NCBI RefSeq assembly: GCF_024244095.1 | Contig: NW_026250689.1 | Location: forward strand, 1 to 64,000 | Length of the DNA stretch: 64,000 nucleotides | Direction of reading: 5' to 3' | DNA from: Nematocida homosporus | Lineage: Eukaryota; Microsporidia | Part shown: positions 36,470-45,935 of the stretch, in pieces | Position numbering within the stretch: the stretch's first letter is position 1 | Layout of the letters: each line of letters starts with the position of its first letter | Made by a program: the position numbers and the translations under genes | The notes under the pieces: model-generated | Database searches by the model: none | Told to the model about the DNA's origin: nothing | Seen by the model: the letters and a program-made list of their open reading frames with translations, nothing else

Positions 36470-36801
36470 GCATTTAGATAAGTATTTAGATAAGCATTTA
36501 GATAAGTATTGATTTTATAGTTGATAAGCAACGAATAAATCCAAAGTAATAAACAATATAACGCATTAGCTATCAATCCGATTGAACATACTAAATAAAA
36601 ACAACAACTTAAGATTGATATCGTAAAACAACAACTTAAGATATCACCTTAAGATAACAACTCAACTTAACTCAATACATACTTAAAACAACAATTTAAG
36701 ATAACAATTTAAGATAACAACTTAAGATAACAACCTAACTCAATACTAACTCAACTCAATACTAACTTAACTTAAGATAAGATAAAAACAAGATAGACTT
36801 A
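36470..36801. other. CA-rich low-complexity spacer
   Basis: No gene. Begins with a tandem AAGCATTTAGATAAGTATTTAGAT unit (36469-36512), then AACAACTTAAGATA words. Confidence 0.65.
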
Positions 36802-37953
36802 CTAGCGCATAGAAACAGAAGATTCCGATCCTTTACTCTCAGTAGGTGATTCAAACAACTGCCAAAAGTTAAGATTCTCATCAGCAGCACAAGTAGCTAA
36901 TACATTCCCATCGGGTGATAAAGCACTATAAAGCACTCGATCCGTATGTCCTTCCATAACCCCAATCTTGCGCATCGTACAAAACTTCCAAACTCCAACC
37001 GAATTATCACTATACCCATGCGTACTGATTATCTCCTTATACTTCTCACTAAAAGCTAAACTACAGACTTGCGATCCCGTATCTACACTACTTAAACAAA
37101 CTTCCTTCTCTACATCCCAACTTCTAATCGTCCGATCATCAGTCCCTCCCCCCGTGGCCAGCACTCCCTTCTTCCAAGGACACCAAGCTAAAGCCCTTAC
37201 TGCTGCCGTATGCTTCTCCAAACGAGCCCGAGGCCTAGTACATCCATTACGCCATACACATACATTATTATCATTAGATCCACTTGCTAAATAGTTCATA
37301 TCTCCATCCCATCTTAAACCACACACTTCCTGAGTATGATGTAAGAAACTAGAAACATGTTCACCACTCCTGATATCATAGTTAAAAATACTCCCATCCT
37401 TAGCACCAACTGAAAGAATACCAGGACCCCAAGCTAAACTAGGCACCCGACAATTACGTTGGGGTAAATCCATGATCTTTTTCTTATCTAAATCAAAAAT
37501 CTCAACTCGACCTTCAGAAGTCCCCATCGCTAGTAAACCTTCAGGAGAGAAGGCTAAACCAGCCACATAATTAGATTCACTCGTTCCCGTTAGTCTTTGT
37601 ACCGATCTAGTTCTGGCATTCCAAAGATACAAATGATCGCTTAGACCCAAAGCAATAATGTCTTCACTACTCCAATCTAGAACATTTAGATAATAATCAT
37701 TCAAAACAGAAGGGGCATCTAAGACACGAAAAGGACTCTTAGCTAAAGGTCGTTTGGCCAAACGTTCCCGTCGAGTTTCCCGACTGAGTTGGCCCGTATA
37801 AACAATAGGTGAAGCAAATCCTAAGGCACGCGGTCGTTCTAGAACGGCAAATCTTTCAACGGGCTTCTTAACCTGCTTAACCCGGGCATAACGAGGTTCT
37901 GTACCCCGGAAAACAGCATAGTCCCAAAGATCATCTAGTTCACGGTGATCCAT
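36802..37953 (-). CDS. Cdc20/Cdh1-family WD40 activator of the anaphase-promoting complex
   Basis: 383 residues. KSPFRVLDAPSVLNDYYLNVLDWSSEDIIALGLSDHLYLWN is the signature of Cdc20/Fizzy proteins directly before the propeller. Seven WD repeats fill about residues 90-370, with HTQEVCGLRWDGDMNYLASGSNDN and LATGGGTDDRTIRSWD typical of the family. It recruits substrates to the APC/C. The N terminus is short (about 85 residues) and I cannot find a good C-box (DR-F-IP-R); the nearest is DYAVFRG. The C terminus ends MR instead of the usual IR dipeptide. Cdc20 and Cdh1 cannot be told apart safely. Confidence 0.88.
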   Translation of the reverse strand: MDHRELDDLWDYAVFRGTEPRYARVKQVKKPVERFAVLERPRALGFASPIVYTGQLSRETRRERLAKRPLAKSPFRVLDAPSVLNDYYLNVLDWSSEDIIALGLSDHLYLWNARTRSVQRLTGTSESNYVAGLAFSPEGLLAMGTSEGRVEIFDLDKKKIMDLPQRNCRVPSLAWGPGILSVGAKDGSIFNYDIRSGEHVSSFLHHTQEVCGLRWDGDMNYLASGSNDNNVCVWRNGCTRPRARLEKHTAAVRALAWCPWKKGVLATGGGTDDRTIRSWDVEKEVCLSSVDTGSQVCSLAFSEKYKEIISTHGYSDNSVGVWKFCTMRKIGVMEGHTDRVLYSALSPDGNVLATCAADENLNFWQLFESPTESKGSESSVSMR

Positions 37954-38146
37954 TGCAATTAAAAATAAAGCCGGTCATTATACTGCTTGGGCTACTATTG
38001 GGTTGTCTAGCGATAAGATAAGATTTAGAGGGAAAAAGTAAGGGGTGGGATTAGTATTAGGAGGAGATTAGGACTATTTAGATCTATTGGGGTAGTATGG
38101 AGTAGATGGTGGGTGATAGTAATAGTGAATTTTTAGTGTTTATTTC

Positions 38147-40702
38147 ATGATAGAAGAGCGATTGGCACGGGCGACTGAATATACGGATGAATTACTGATT
38201 GAGTGTATTGAAGGAGAGGGTGATTGTGGCCGGATTTTAAGTAGTTTAGTACGGGTATGTGCGGGAATGGTTAAAAAAGGTGGATCTGCTGATAAGAATG
38301 GGATAAAAACAGTAGTGGGGTACTTGGGACTTTTAATGAGTAATCCAGAGACTTTTGGTCTGAGTGGGGATAAGTGGGAGAATGGACAGGTAGTGATTAG
38401 AGAAGTACGGAAAGTGGGTGTAGAAACACTAAGCATGATAGTTACTTACTTGCCCCCGGAGAGTTTAGAGGAGAGTTTGGAAGTCCTACTAAGGAGTTTA
38501 GGAGGTGGATGGAGTGGAGTGGGTTTAGTTGCTATGAGTATATCACAGGCGGACTTGAAATTATTGAATGTAATAGTGGAACGTCCCGAAGGTTTAGCTT
38601 TGTTTGGTGAGCGTCGGATTTGGGGATTGGAAATGGGAGAGGGAGAGACGAGTTTAGGAGTAGGATGGCCGGAGAAGTGTGTTTTTGCGGGGTTTATGAA
38701 CACATTTCCATCTTATGTGGATTTAGAGTTACAGCCGGGGTATATGGGTAGTGTGGCTAAGGACTTCCTGGAGAAGACTAGTGCGGTGGAAAAAGAACGG
38801 TTAGTTTCGGCCTTACAGAACCGGATAATGGGGTTGGGTAATGGGTTATTTGTTATTTTACGGGCGATTATACTTAGGAATACGGTGGCTAAGCAGTTGT
38901 TTATTGAATGGATTATGCGGGTTTATGAAACGAGTAAGAACCGGCGGAAGAGTCAGTTTGAGCGACGGGAATGTATTTCGGACGGGTATGCCTTCTTTAT
39001 CTCTCTAATTCTAGCTAAGTTTTTGGAACCAATTAGTCAGGGTCTTATTCCTGGTCCTACTTTACGTCTGGACGTACTACGCCGAAGTTCATTTATAAAC
39101 TGCCAGGAAATGAGTAGTACGACCGGTTTACTTACTCCAAAAGCCCCTTCAGTTATAGAGGATACATTTCGGGCTAAGTTACTTTATGCCAAGTTTTTGA
39201 TGAACCAACTGACCTACATACCGCTGTGTGCACAGTTTAAGGACTACCAGAAGGAAGTGGAGAGTCTTACGAGACAGGATGTACCAGCTACACATCCGCG
39301 CACGAGATTAGCTATTCAGAGGTATATTAGTCTGTTCAATTCTGCTTTAGATTATCACAAAGTGATTTTGAGTTCACCAGAGATAGTCGCACTAGAGATA
39401 GGTATAGCGAACGGAATGATGAACTTTTTAAAACGGGCTATGTCGACTCCTGAGTTTGCTGAAATTCCGGTGGTTTTTGTGGAGGACTTAATCTTACTAG
39501 TTTCTGGGTTTGTCCATCCGGCACTTGATCCGGCCCGTACGGCTGGTACTGTCTTTGTTGAGGAGAATGTAGCTACAATTGTTGGGTTTTGTGCGGCAAC
39601 TTTAGCCCATCCTCAGATTAATATCAATTATAAGCAGTTAGCTGTTCATTTATTGCATACGTTTAGTCAGACAATTAGATCGTTTATTCCTAGTTTACTT
39701 ATCTCTTTAATCAACTACCATATTGACTTACAGAAAGTCATTAAGAACAATATGGAAAGGACGCAAGAAAGAGGAGGACTAGCCCTTCTACTTTCACATT
39801 TACTGAAGAATGCAGTCTATGCTAGTGAAATGGCTAAGTTCTTAGGGGCCAGTTCACCAGGCCAGCCCTTACATACGGACAAAAGAACTATGTTTCTACT
39901 GCATACGATCTCATCTCTAGTAGATGCGCAGGAAAGAGGCTTTGAAGAGCTTAAGAAGACGTCTATGACTGAAACAGCTCTGGATAATGCCGTAGAAGAG
40001 GAGAAGAAAGATCTACAAATTGCACTTGATACTTCGATTGAAAATGCCCGGGCATTCTTTGCCAATACAACTTATTTAGAAACTTTCCTACACCAATTAC
40101 TTCTTCTTTCTCCTCGTTCTTTCCTTATTCCCGTAGTTACTTCCCGTTTAGCATCTATGCTTAACTCTTCCATTATTTCCCTAGTTGGCAATCGGGCTAA
40201 AGACTTGAATATTCGGAACAAGCAAACACGAGGATTCAATCCAGTTCACCATTTAACCTTCCGCTTAAGAATGTACATATCTATTCGAGCCAAAGACTTT
40301 ATCTTAGCTATCATTGCCGATAATGATATGTTTAAAGAAGCCCTCTTTGAAAAAGCCATTGATATTTGTGCCCACCACCATCAGATCATTCAAAGTGAAA
40401 TCATTCGATGTAAATTCCTCCTCCAAAGTATTCGTACTATTCGCGCCCAAGTCCAAGCACACCAAGAAGAAATCGAATTCCCAGATGAGTTTATTGATCC
40501 ATTAACTTTTGCGCCAATGATAGATCCTGTTATCTTAGCCCCAAGCAGTACTCGTGTCGACCGATCTACCGCCGAAATGATTCTTATGAACGATGCCATC
40601 GATCCATTCACCCGAGGTCCTCTCACTGAAGCCGATATCACCGCCGATCCAGACCTCAAAGCCAAAATCCATGCCTTTATCAAGTCCCACCAAGCCAATT
40701 AA
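38147..40702 (+). CDS. UFD2: Ufd2-type ubiquitin chain elongation factor (E4) with U-box
   Basis: 851 residues. The last 75 (about 776-851) are a U-box: FPDEFIDPLTFAPMIDPVIL, VDRSTAEMILMNDAIDPFTRGPL, the E2-binding fold found at the C terminus of Ufd2. The rest is alpha-helical as in the Ufd2 core; VSRLASMLNSSIISLVGNRAKDLNIRNK matches the conserved stretch before the U-box, and NLSC-type positions are diverged. Ufd2 extends ubiquitin chains for Cdc48-dependent proteasomal degradation. The length is somewhat below the yeast protein (about 960). Coding G excess in the first half turns to C excess after about 40050. Confidence 0.9.
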   Translation: MIEERLARATEYTDELLIECIEGEGDCGRILSSLVRVCAGMVKKGGSADKNGIKTVVGYLGLLMSNPETFGLSGDKWENGQVVIREVRKVGVETLSMIVTYLPPESLEESLEVLLRSLGGGWSGVGLVAMSISQADLKLLNVIVERPEGLALFGERRIWGLEMGEGETSLGVGWPEKCVFAGFMNTFPSYVDLELQPGYMGSVAKDFLEKTSAVEKERLVSALQNRIMGLGNGLFVILRAIILRNTVAKQLFIEWIMRVYETSKNRRKSQFERRECISDGYAFFISLILAKFLEPISQGLIPGPTLRLDVLRRSSFINCQEMSSTTGLLTPKAPSVIEDTFRAKLLYAKFLMNQLTYIPLCAQFKDYQKEVESLTRQDVPATHPRTRLAIQRYISLFNSALDYHKVILSSPEIVALEIGIANGMMNFLKRAMSTPEFAEIPVVFVEDLILLVSGFVHPALDPARTAGTVFVEENVATIVGFCAATLAHPQININYKQLAVHLLHTFSQTIRSFIPSLLISLINYHIDLQKVIKNNMERTQERGGLALLLSHLLKNAVYASEMAKFLGASSPGQPLHTDKRTMFLLHTISSLVDAQERGFEELKKTSMTETALDNAVEEEKKDLQIALDTSIENARAFFANTTYLETFLHQLLLLSPRSFLIPVVTSRLASMLNSSIISLVGNRAKDLNIRNKQTRGFNPVHHLTFRLRMYISIRAKDFILAIIADNDMFKEALFEKAIDICAHHHQIIQSEIIRCKFLLQSIRTIRAQVQAHQEEIEFPDEFIDPLTFAPMIDPVILAPSSTRVDRSTAEMILMNDAIDPFTRGPLTEADITADPDLKAKIHAFIKSHQAN

Positions 40703-40997
40703 CTACCCACCCAACAATAAACAAGATACAATTTACGTCAACCAACTTTTATTTACTATCATCTTAATTCACTTTAACTACTACCATTCTAACTCATCAA
40801 ATTACGTCATCCAATTTAAGTCAAACATTCATTAAAGTCAACATCAATATAATACAACTTAATACTATCTCAATATAATACTATCTCAATACAATACTAA
40901 CACTAACACCAACACTAACACCAACTCAACTCAACTCAACTCAACACAACCCAATACTATCTCAAACTCAACTCAATCCGTTCATTTTTTCTTTTGA
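40703..40997. other. CA-rich spacer
   Basis: No gene. (ACTAACACCAAC) and (AACTC) words at 40890-40950; TTCATTTTTTCTTTTGA before the next ATG. Confidence 0.6.
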
Positions 40998-41987
40998 ATG
41001 CCTATTGAATACAACGTCATTCTTGATTCTACTACACATCTTTCCCTTTTCCAGTACCCTTTATTCACTCAAGCACCAACCTTAACTGAAATCAAAACAA
41101 AAAACAACAACCAACTAATCGAAGCAACTGCCCTACACTCCACTTCACCCATTACTCTCACCGGCACAGCCACCAAGTACCTCAACCAGTACTACACTCT
41201 TTCCCTCCCCACCTCAACCCACCACCCCACCAATACAAGTACTAATACTAATCCAAGTACCACCCCAATACTTTTTGGCGAAAAGATCCAAGATATCTTC
41301 CAACTCCGTCCCATCCTCCCAGAAACCCCAGATACACTCAAAAAAGCCGAACGCAAAGAGCCCACCCGAACTTTCACTCTCGGTGAAACCCAAGAAGAAC
41401 TAGAGAACAAACTCAAAAACCCCAACTACATCATCGAAAAACTCTCCAAAGAACCCTGGACCACCCACCACATCCTTAACATCCCCAACCCAACTACTAC
41501 TACTAACTCAACTACTACTAACTCAACTACTACTACTAACTCAACTACTACTAACTCAACTACTACTACTACCACCACCTCAACTAACTCAACTAACTTA
41601 ACTACTACCACAACAACTAACTCAACTAACTCCAACTTAACATCACCTCTTCTTGATGACCTTAAGCGCACTATTTACAACGCCCGAGTCGTCAACCTTT
41701 CTACTTTACAAACTCTCTTCCCAGACTTATCCCCTCAACAAATATCAGAAACCTTAAACCAACTCACTACACCCTTACTTGGTAGATTTATTCTTAAACC
41801 TTACTTTTACAACGACCTTTCCGTTATCTATATCAAAATTATTGCAAGATTGCAAAAAGATAAAGGATACCTCAAACTTTCCTTTCAAGAGATCTCAGAC
41901 CCTGATGAAAGATTCTTCTACGTTCTAAACCAAATCTCAACTCCAGAAAACCATATCTACCGACTAAAAGGATACCCAGAGTCTTAG
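40998..41987 (+). CDS. RNA polymerase III subunit Rpc5/Rpc37-like
   Basis: 329 residues. Matches to the Sin/RPC5 family: HLSLFQYPLFTQAP near residue 15, ITLTGTATKYLNQYYTL, IFQLRPILPE near 100, TRTFTLGETQEELENKL and LSKEPWTTHHIL, corresponding to the EPW-xLxY end of the conserved part. With Rpc53 this subunit forms the TFIIF-like arm of Pol III needed for termination and reinitiation. A low-complexity Asn/Ser/Thr tract (about 160-215, coded by AACTCAACTACTACT repeats identical in style to spacer DNA) interrupts the protein before the C-terminal part. It lies 32 bp before the next gene. Confidence 0.72.
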   Translation: MPIEYNVILDSTTHLSLFQYPLFTQAPTLTEIKTKNNNQLIEATALHSTSPITLTGTATKYLNQYYTLSLPTSTHHPTNTSTNTNPSTTPILFGEKIQDIFQLRPILPETPDTLKKAERKEPTRTFTLGETQEELENKLKNPNYIIEKLSKEPWTTHHILNIPNPTTTTNSTTTNSTTTTNSTTTNSTTTTTTTSTNSTNLTTTTTTNSTNSNLTSPLLDDLKRTIYNARVVNLSTLQTLFPDLSPQQISETLNQLTTPLLGRFILKPYFYNDLSVIYIKIIARLQKDKGYLKLSFQEISDPDERFFYVLNQISTPENHIYRLKGYPES

Positions 41988-42019
41988 CCCATTTTTAAAC
42001 TTTTGATTTTTTAATTAGC

Positions 42020-43309
42020 ATGCTTAGAAGCGACAGACTTAAGTCCCTTTTTGAATCTCTTTTACTGACTGAGAAAAGACTAGATCAAGCTATTACTAAA
42101 AAGAAAATGAGAGTTGAAGAGGCTCATTTTAAGAAGATAAAGAAAGCTGGAATTATTAGGCTAAATATAGTAGCAGAAAGAGTATCTGAAGAAGGTCTGT
42201 TTATTCTGATAGGAGGGAAGATTAGAGGAGAGTCAGTAGAAGAGGGAGAGAGTGAAGTTGAGCCAAGAGCGATAGGATCAGTAATTAAAAAGCTTTTTGT
42301 TGAGATAGGCCGTCCTAGACTAGTATCAGGTCTATCTAGTTGTTTATCTATTAGTAGTAGTACGTCTATCTCTAGTGATTCAGATAAGAGTGGAGTAAGT
42401 ATTAGTATTGGTATTGGTAGTAGTAGTAAAGTAGATAGAGATATTAGTAGTAGAGTAGATAGTATTGGTAGTAGTAATAGAGATATTGGTAGTACTAATG
42501 GAGATAGTAGAGATAGAGATATGAGTGGACTAAGTAGTACTAAAGGAGATAACGTAAGTAATACCAACTTAATACGGACTAGTTTGCAATCGAGTGAGGA
42601 TAGTTCATTTTTTGAGTGGCATAATAGTGATTTGAATGAGCATATCTCGGAATTTGAAATCAAAACAAAAACAATGGCCGAAAAAGGAAAGGTTTTTTTA
42701 GATTTGATTAGTTATACGGGTAAGTATCAATTATGCCAGCCTTTAGCTGAAGCAGTTGGAATTCCAGCTGGATCTCGTCCGGTTATCTTTTTGGCTATCT
42801 GGAAGTACATTACGGCTCAGAAGATGAAAGATCCTAAACGGCCGAAGATAATAATCTGTAATGATTTGTTTCAAAGACTTTTTGGGGCGCCTGAGATTTC
42901 ATTTGAAGAGATAATCAATCGCTTAGATGAATACTTATCGCCATTAGAACTTATTTGTATTGAGTTTACTATTCCTCCTCATCCGGGTCAGAAAGCTCAA
43001 TCGGCATATGATATTACAGTAGAACTAGATCCAGTACGTAAGGAGTATGCTTATTCTGATCCGACTAAACTTGCTATCTTAGATAAGAAAATAAGTGATA
43101 TTTTGGTGAGACTTGATAAACAAGAAGAAAAGATTAAGAGTCTTAATAAGTTCATTAATGATCCTAAACACTTTATTACTGATTGGATCTTAGAAAGTTC
43201 TAAAAACCTCCATCTTATCACTGATGATCTTTATGAGGTGAGTGAGGGCTTTTATATCCAAAAAGAAGTCCAGGAGTGTGTATATCAGCTTTTGCAAAAT
43301 TACAAGTAA
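42020..43309 (+). CDS. SWIB-domain protein of the Swp73/Rsc6 (SMARCD) type
   Basis: 429 residues. A helical, basic N-terminal segment (KLFESLLLTEKRLDQAITKKK-like) is followed by a Ser/Asp/Gly low-complexity tract (about 108-180, coded by AGTAGTAGTAT repeats). The SWIB domain spans about 232-315: LCQPLAEAVGIPAGSRPVIFLAIWKYITAQKM, IICNDLFQRLFG and the hydrophobic end LSPLELICIEFTIP. A C-terminal helical region completes the BAF60 layout. Such subunits bridge SWI/SNF or RSC chromatin remodellers to transcription factors. Same strand as Rpc5, with a T-rich initiator TTTTGATTTTTTAATTAGC. Confidence 0.85.
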   Translation: MLRSDRLKSLFESLLLTEKRLDQAITKKKMRVEEAHFKKIKKAGIIRLNIVAERVSEEGLFILIGGKIRGESVEEGESEVEPRAIGSVIKKLFVEIGRPRLVSGLSSCLSISSSTSISSDSDKSGVSISIGIGSSSKVDRDISSRVDSIGSSNRDIGSTNGDSRDRDMSGLSSTKGDNVSNTNLIRTSLQSSEDSSFFEWHNSDLNEHISEFEIKTKTMAEKGKVFLDLISYTGKYQLCQPLAEAVGIPAGSRPVIFLAIWKYITAQKMKDPKRPKIIICNDLFQRLFGAPEISFEEIINRLDEYLSPLELICIEFTIPPHPGQKAQSAYDITVELDPVRKEYAYSDPTKLAILDKKISDILVRLDKQEEKIKSLNKFINDPKHFITDWILESSKNLHLITDDLYEVSEGFYIQKEVQECVYQLLQNYK

Positions 43310-44264
43310 TTAACAACTTAACTTGTTATCTACTTATTTGCTATCTACTTATTTACTAAATAGTATTGCTATTGGCTATCATTTAAATAACAATTTATTA
43401 AGTTTTATCTAATTTCTATCATCTTATTTTGTTATCTTATCTTAAGTTATCTTATCTTAAGTTATCTTATTATACTATCCCAATAAGTAAAGTCCATCGT
43501 TGGCATATCTCAATATGAGTTGGTATTGAGTTGGTATTTAATGTAGATGATGATATGACGTCATAATTGAGTTAGTATTTGCTATGATTTGAATTCTTTA
43601 CTAGCCCACTAATAATCTAATACGTATCTGATCAGTCAGTAAATAAACGATTTGGTCTGAAGAAGGAATAGTGGTTGTGTAACGACGTCACACTTATTGT
43701 TATCTTGTTGTTATCTACTACTATATTGTTATCTTATTCTTATCTACTTACTATCTTATTGTTATCTACTTACTATCTATTACTATCTACTTACTATCTA
43801 CTACTATCCTATTGTTATCTTGTTGTTATCTACTTACTATCATATTCTTATCTACTTACTATCTATTGTTATCTACTACTATCTACTTACTATCTACTTA
43901 CTATCTACTACTAACTCAATTAGTATAGAAGTCTTGGCAAAGAATAGCTTAAGAATGTTAAGTTGAGTTATGATGCATTTTACTACAATTAAACTCAACT
44001 TAATCTAATACTTATCTAATACTTATCTAATATAAACTCAACTCAATTCAATACTTATCTAATACTTAACTAATCCAAACCAAACACTATACCAAACTAA
44101 CTCAACTGAATACTAAACCAATATTAAACCAACTCAACTGAATACTAGACTCAACTCAACTAAATACTTATCCAATACCAAACCCACCCAACTCAATCTA
44201 AACCCCACCCCAATCTTAACTCAACCCCACCCCAATACCCAACTCAAACTAAACTCAATTTATT
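43310..44264. other. Spacer with TGACGTCA site and a long microsatellite
   Basis: No gene. Contains a palindrome at 43556-43563 followed by TTAGTATT as in the dispersed elements, then the TATC/TACTATC microsatellite, then CA-rich ACTCAACTGAATACTAAACC words up to the eIF1A stop. Long frames over the microsatellite encode only Leu/Tyr/Ser runs. Confidence 0.7.
43695..43915. repeat. Imperfect microsatellite of TTATC, TACTTAC and TACTATC units
   Basis: Higher-order array of TTGTTATCTACTACTATC and TTATCTACTTACTATC variants for about 220 bp. Confidence 0.85.
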
Positions 44265-44642
44265 CTATATCCGATGGAACTCAAACTCAGCTTGATTATC
44301 TTCGGCCTCTTGCTTGAAGTTTTCAGCAATCAAGTTATGATCTCTTAAGATCTTTACTTCAGCCGGATAGTACTTCTTGCAAATATCACCAGTATCTTTA
44401 GCATCATGTCTTAATGAGACTAAAACTATATCATTAGGTTGCACCCAAACGGACTTATACATACTTCCTCTGAGTTGACACTTTCTGGTAATAGCATCGG
44501 TACAAAGTACATCAAATCTTGATGAACCCAAAGCTGCTATAATTTGACCATAAATGGTTTTACCTTCTTCCATGAATACCATCGGTTCATTAGCCGAATT
44601 CTTCTTACGTTTACCACCACTACCTTTCTTCTTACCTTTCAT
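44265..44642 (-). CDS. TIF11: Translation initiation factor eIF1A
   Basis: 125 residues. Basic N-terminal tail (MKGKKKGSGGKRKKNS), OB fold with YGQIIAALGSSRFDVLCTD, RKCQLRGSMYKSVWVQPNDIVLVSLR, then the helical YYPAEVKILRDHNLI. eIF1A binds the 40S A site and supports scanning. The C-terminal tail is short and mildly acidic, lacking the long DIDDI-type tail of other eukaryotes that binds eIF5B, though the very end (EFEFHRI) may replace it. ATG is 31 bp from the divergent TMEM33 gene. Confidence 0.95.
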   Translation of the reverse strand: MKGKKKGSGGKRKKNSANEPMVFMEEGKTIYGQIIAALGSSRFDVLCTDAITRKCQLRGSMYKSVWVQPNDIVLVSLRHDAKDTGDICKKYYPAEVKILRDHNLIAENFKQEAEDNQAEFEFHRI

Positions 44643-44673
44643 GGGCTTAAATTTCTTGGATTCTTTTCTGCTA

Positions 44674-45405
44674 ATGAAGAAGTCAACACTCCAATCTCTG
44701 TATAAGGAAGCTTTGATTAAGAGAATTTGGTTATGGTGTAGTATGGGTTTTGTTTTAGTTTATAGTATGTTGGTGATTAAGACCTTCTTGGGAATAGGTC
44801 TAAATAAGCGGGTTTTACATGTTTTATCTTGTTTATGTTTACTAGTTACTTATGGATCTTGTGTATTCTTCCGGACTAATGCGATTAACTTGCAGAAGTT
44901 ATTGAAGGATGGTAATTTTAGGTGTTTATTAGTGGCTGGGTCCTTTTTAGGGATGAATAGTGCTTTGATACCTATGTTTCCTTTTATGTTGATGACGACA
45001 TTATCGGTGGCGGAGCAGGTGGTGAAGGAGAGAAAGAAGTTTGCGAAAACATCATTATTGGATGCATCTTTGCGGTTGACGAGTAGACGGGATGAAGTGA
45101 CTCTTTTTGCATTGAAGGTAGAAGTGATTTCGGTGCCTTTATTGGTCTTGCACTTACTGACGGGTAATGCTGATATGTTTAGTGTAGTGAGTTATGCTAG
45201 TATGGCTTGGTTTGAGTATGGGAGTAATCCTTGTATGCAAAGGGCTGTCCGGGAGTTAGTAGGGAGTTTGGATCGGATAATTGGGACGCCGGGAGTGCCT
45301 CCTCTAGTGCAAAGTAAGTACGGGCAGTTGAAGAGGTATGTGGCGGCTTATTCACCGGCTGTACCGGCGGCGGGTTCTGAACCGGCTAAAGCTAAAGCAA
45401 GTTAA
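44674..45405 (+). CDS. TMEM33/Pom33-family ER and nuclear-pore membrane protein
   Basis: 243 residues with about four hydrophobic segments (near 18-38, 45-65, 82-110, 150-172). Order and motifs follow TMEM33/Pom33: LLKDGNFRCLLVAGSFL (family LL-D-YLLYSLIF), MFPFMLMTTLSVAEQVVK (FPVLLFSLLHAATY), and NPCMQRAVRELVGSLDRIIGTPGVPPLVQSKYGQLKRYVA, matching NPYCRTLFNELR-PLFVRRL. The C-terminal helix carries the membrane-curvature motif in yeast. The start 44674 is chosen over 44641 because it leaves a separate 31-bp spacer from the divergent eIF1A gene; 44641 (11 residues longer) would overlap the eIF1A start codon region. Confidence 0.8.
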   Translation: MKKSTLQSLYKEALIKRIWLWCSMGFVLVYSMLVIKTFLGIGLNKRVLHVLSCLCLLVTYGSCVFFRTNAINLQKLLKDGNFRCLLVAGSFLGMNSALIPMFPFMLMTTLSVAEQVVKERKKFAKTSLLDASLRLTSRRDEVTLFALKVEVISVPLLVLHLLTGNADMFSVVSYASMAWFEYGSNPCMQRAVRELVGSLDRIIGTPGVPPLVQSKYGQLKRYVAAYSPAVPAAGSEPAKAKAS

Positions 45406-45893
45406 TCGACTTACTTGAACTAGCCAAGTTACTCAACGTACTGAGTAGTTTGGCTCAATAAATGGATTAGGTTAATGTTGTATTTAGATTGGGTTGGGAT
45501 TGGGTTTAGTTTGGATTTGGATTAGATTGAGTTGGGTTTGGTATTGGTATTGGTATTGAGTTGAGTTTAGTTTAGATTAGATTAGATTGTGTTAATATTG
45601 AGTTGGATTAGTATTGAGTTAGTATTGAGTTGGATTTAATTGAGGTGGGATGAGATGAGATGAGCTAGTGTGAGTAATTGATTGTTGATGCTGGAAGGTG
45701 GGTGTGGTGATTGGGGGGTTTGGTTTGGGTTTGGTTGGTGGTAGTGAGATAGTGAAACTGTGGTAAATGTATCAGGATGGGGTTGGTATGAGATAACGAT
45801 AAAAAGAAGAAGCTTTCTTACTGGTTGGACACTCTGAAAAAGATAAGCACCAATCAACAATCAAACTTCGGATTTGATCGTCTAATTTCAGAG
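45406..45893. other. GT-rich spacer
   Basis: No gene. GATTGGGTTGGGATTGGGTT and TATTGAGTTGG words to about 45735, then unique sequence into the gag-like promoter. No copy of a long terminal repeat was seen when compared by eye with 47181-47331. Confidence 0.6.
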
Positions 45894-45901
45894 TATAAAT
45901 A
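45894..45901 (+). promoter_or_regulatory. TATA box of the gag-like gene
   Basis: TATAAATA, 34 bp before the ATG at 45936. Confidence 0.6.
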
Positions 45902-45935
45902 GTGCTGGGAATTAAAGGAGATCTAAGATCTAAAG

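Noticed and set aside
43675..43966. Two overlapping frames of 79 and 89 codons rich in Leu, Tyr and Ser
   Set aside because: They translate the TTATC/TACTATC microsatellite; no start context or non-repeat sequence supports a gene.
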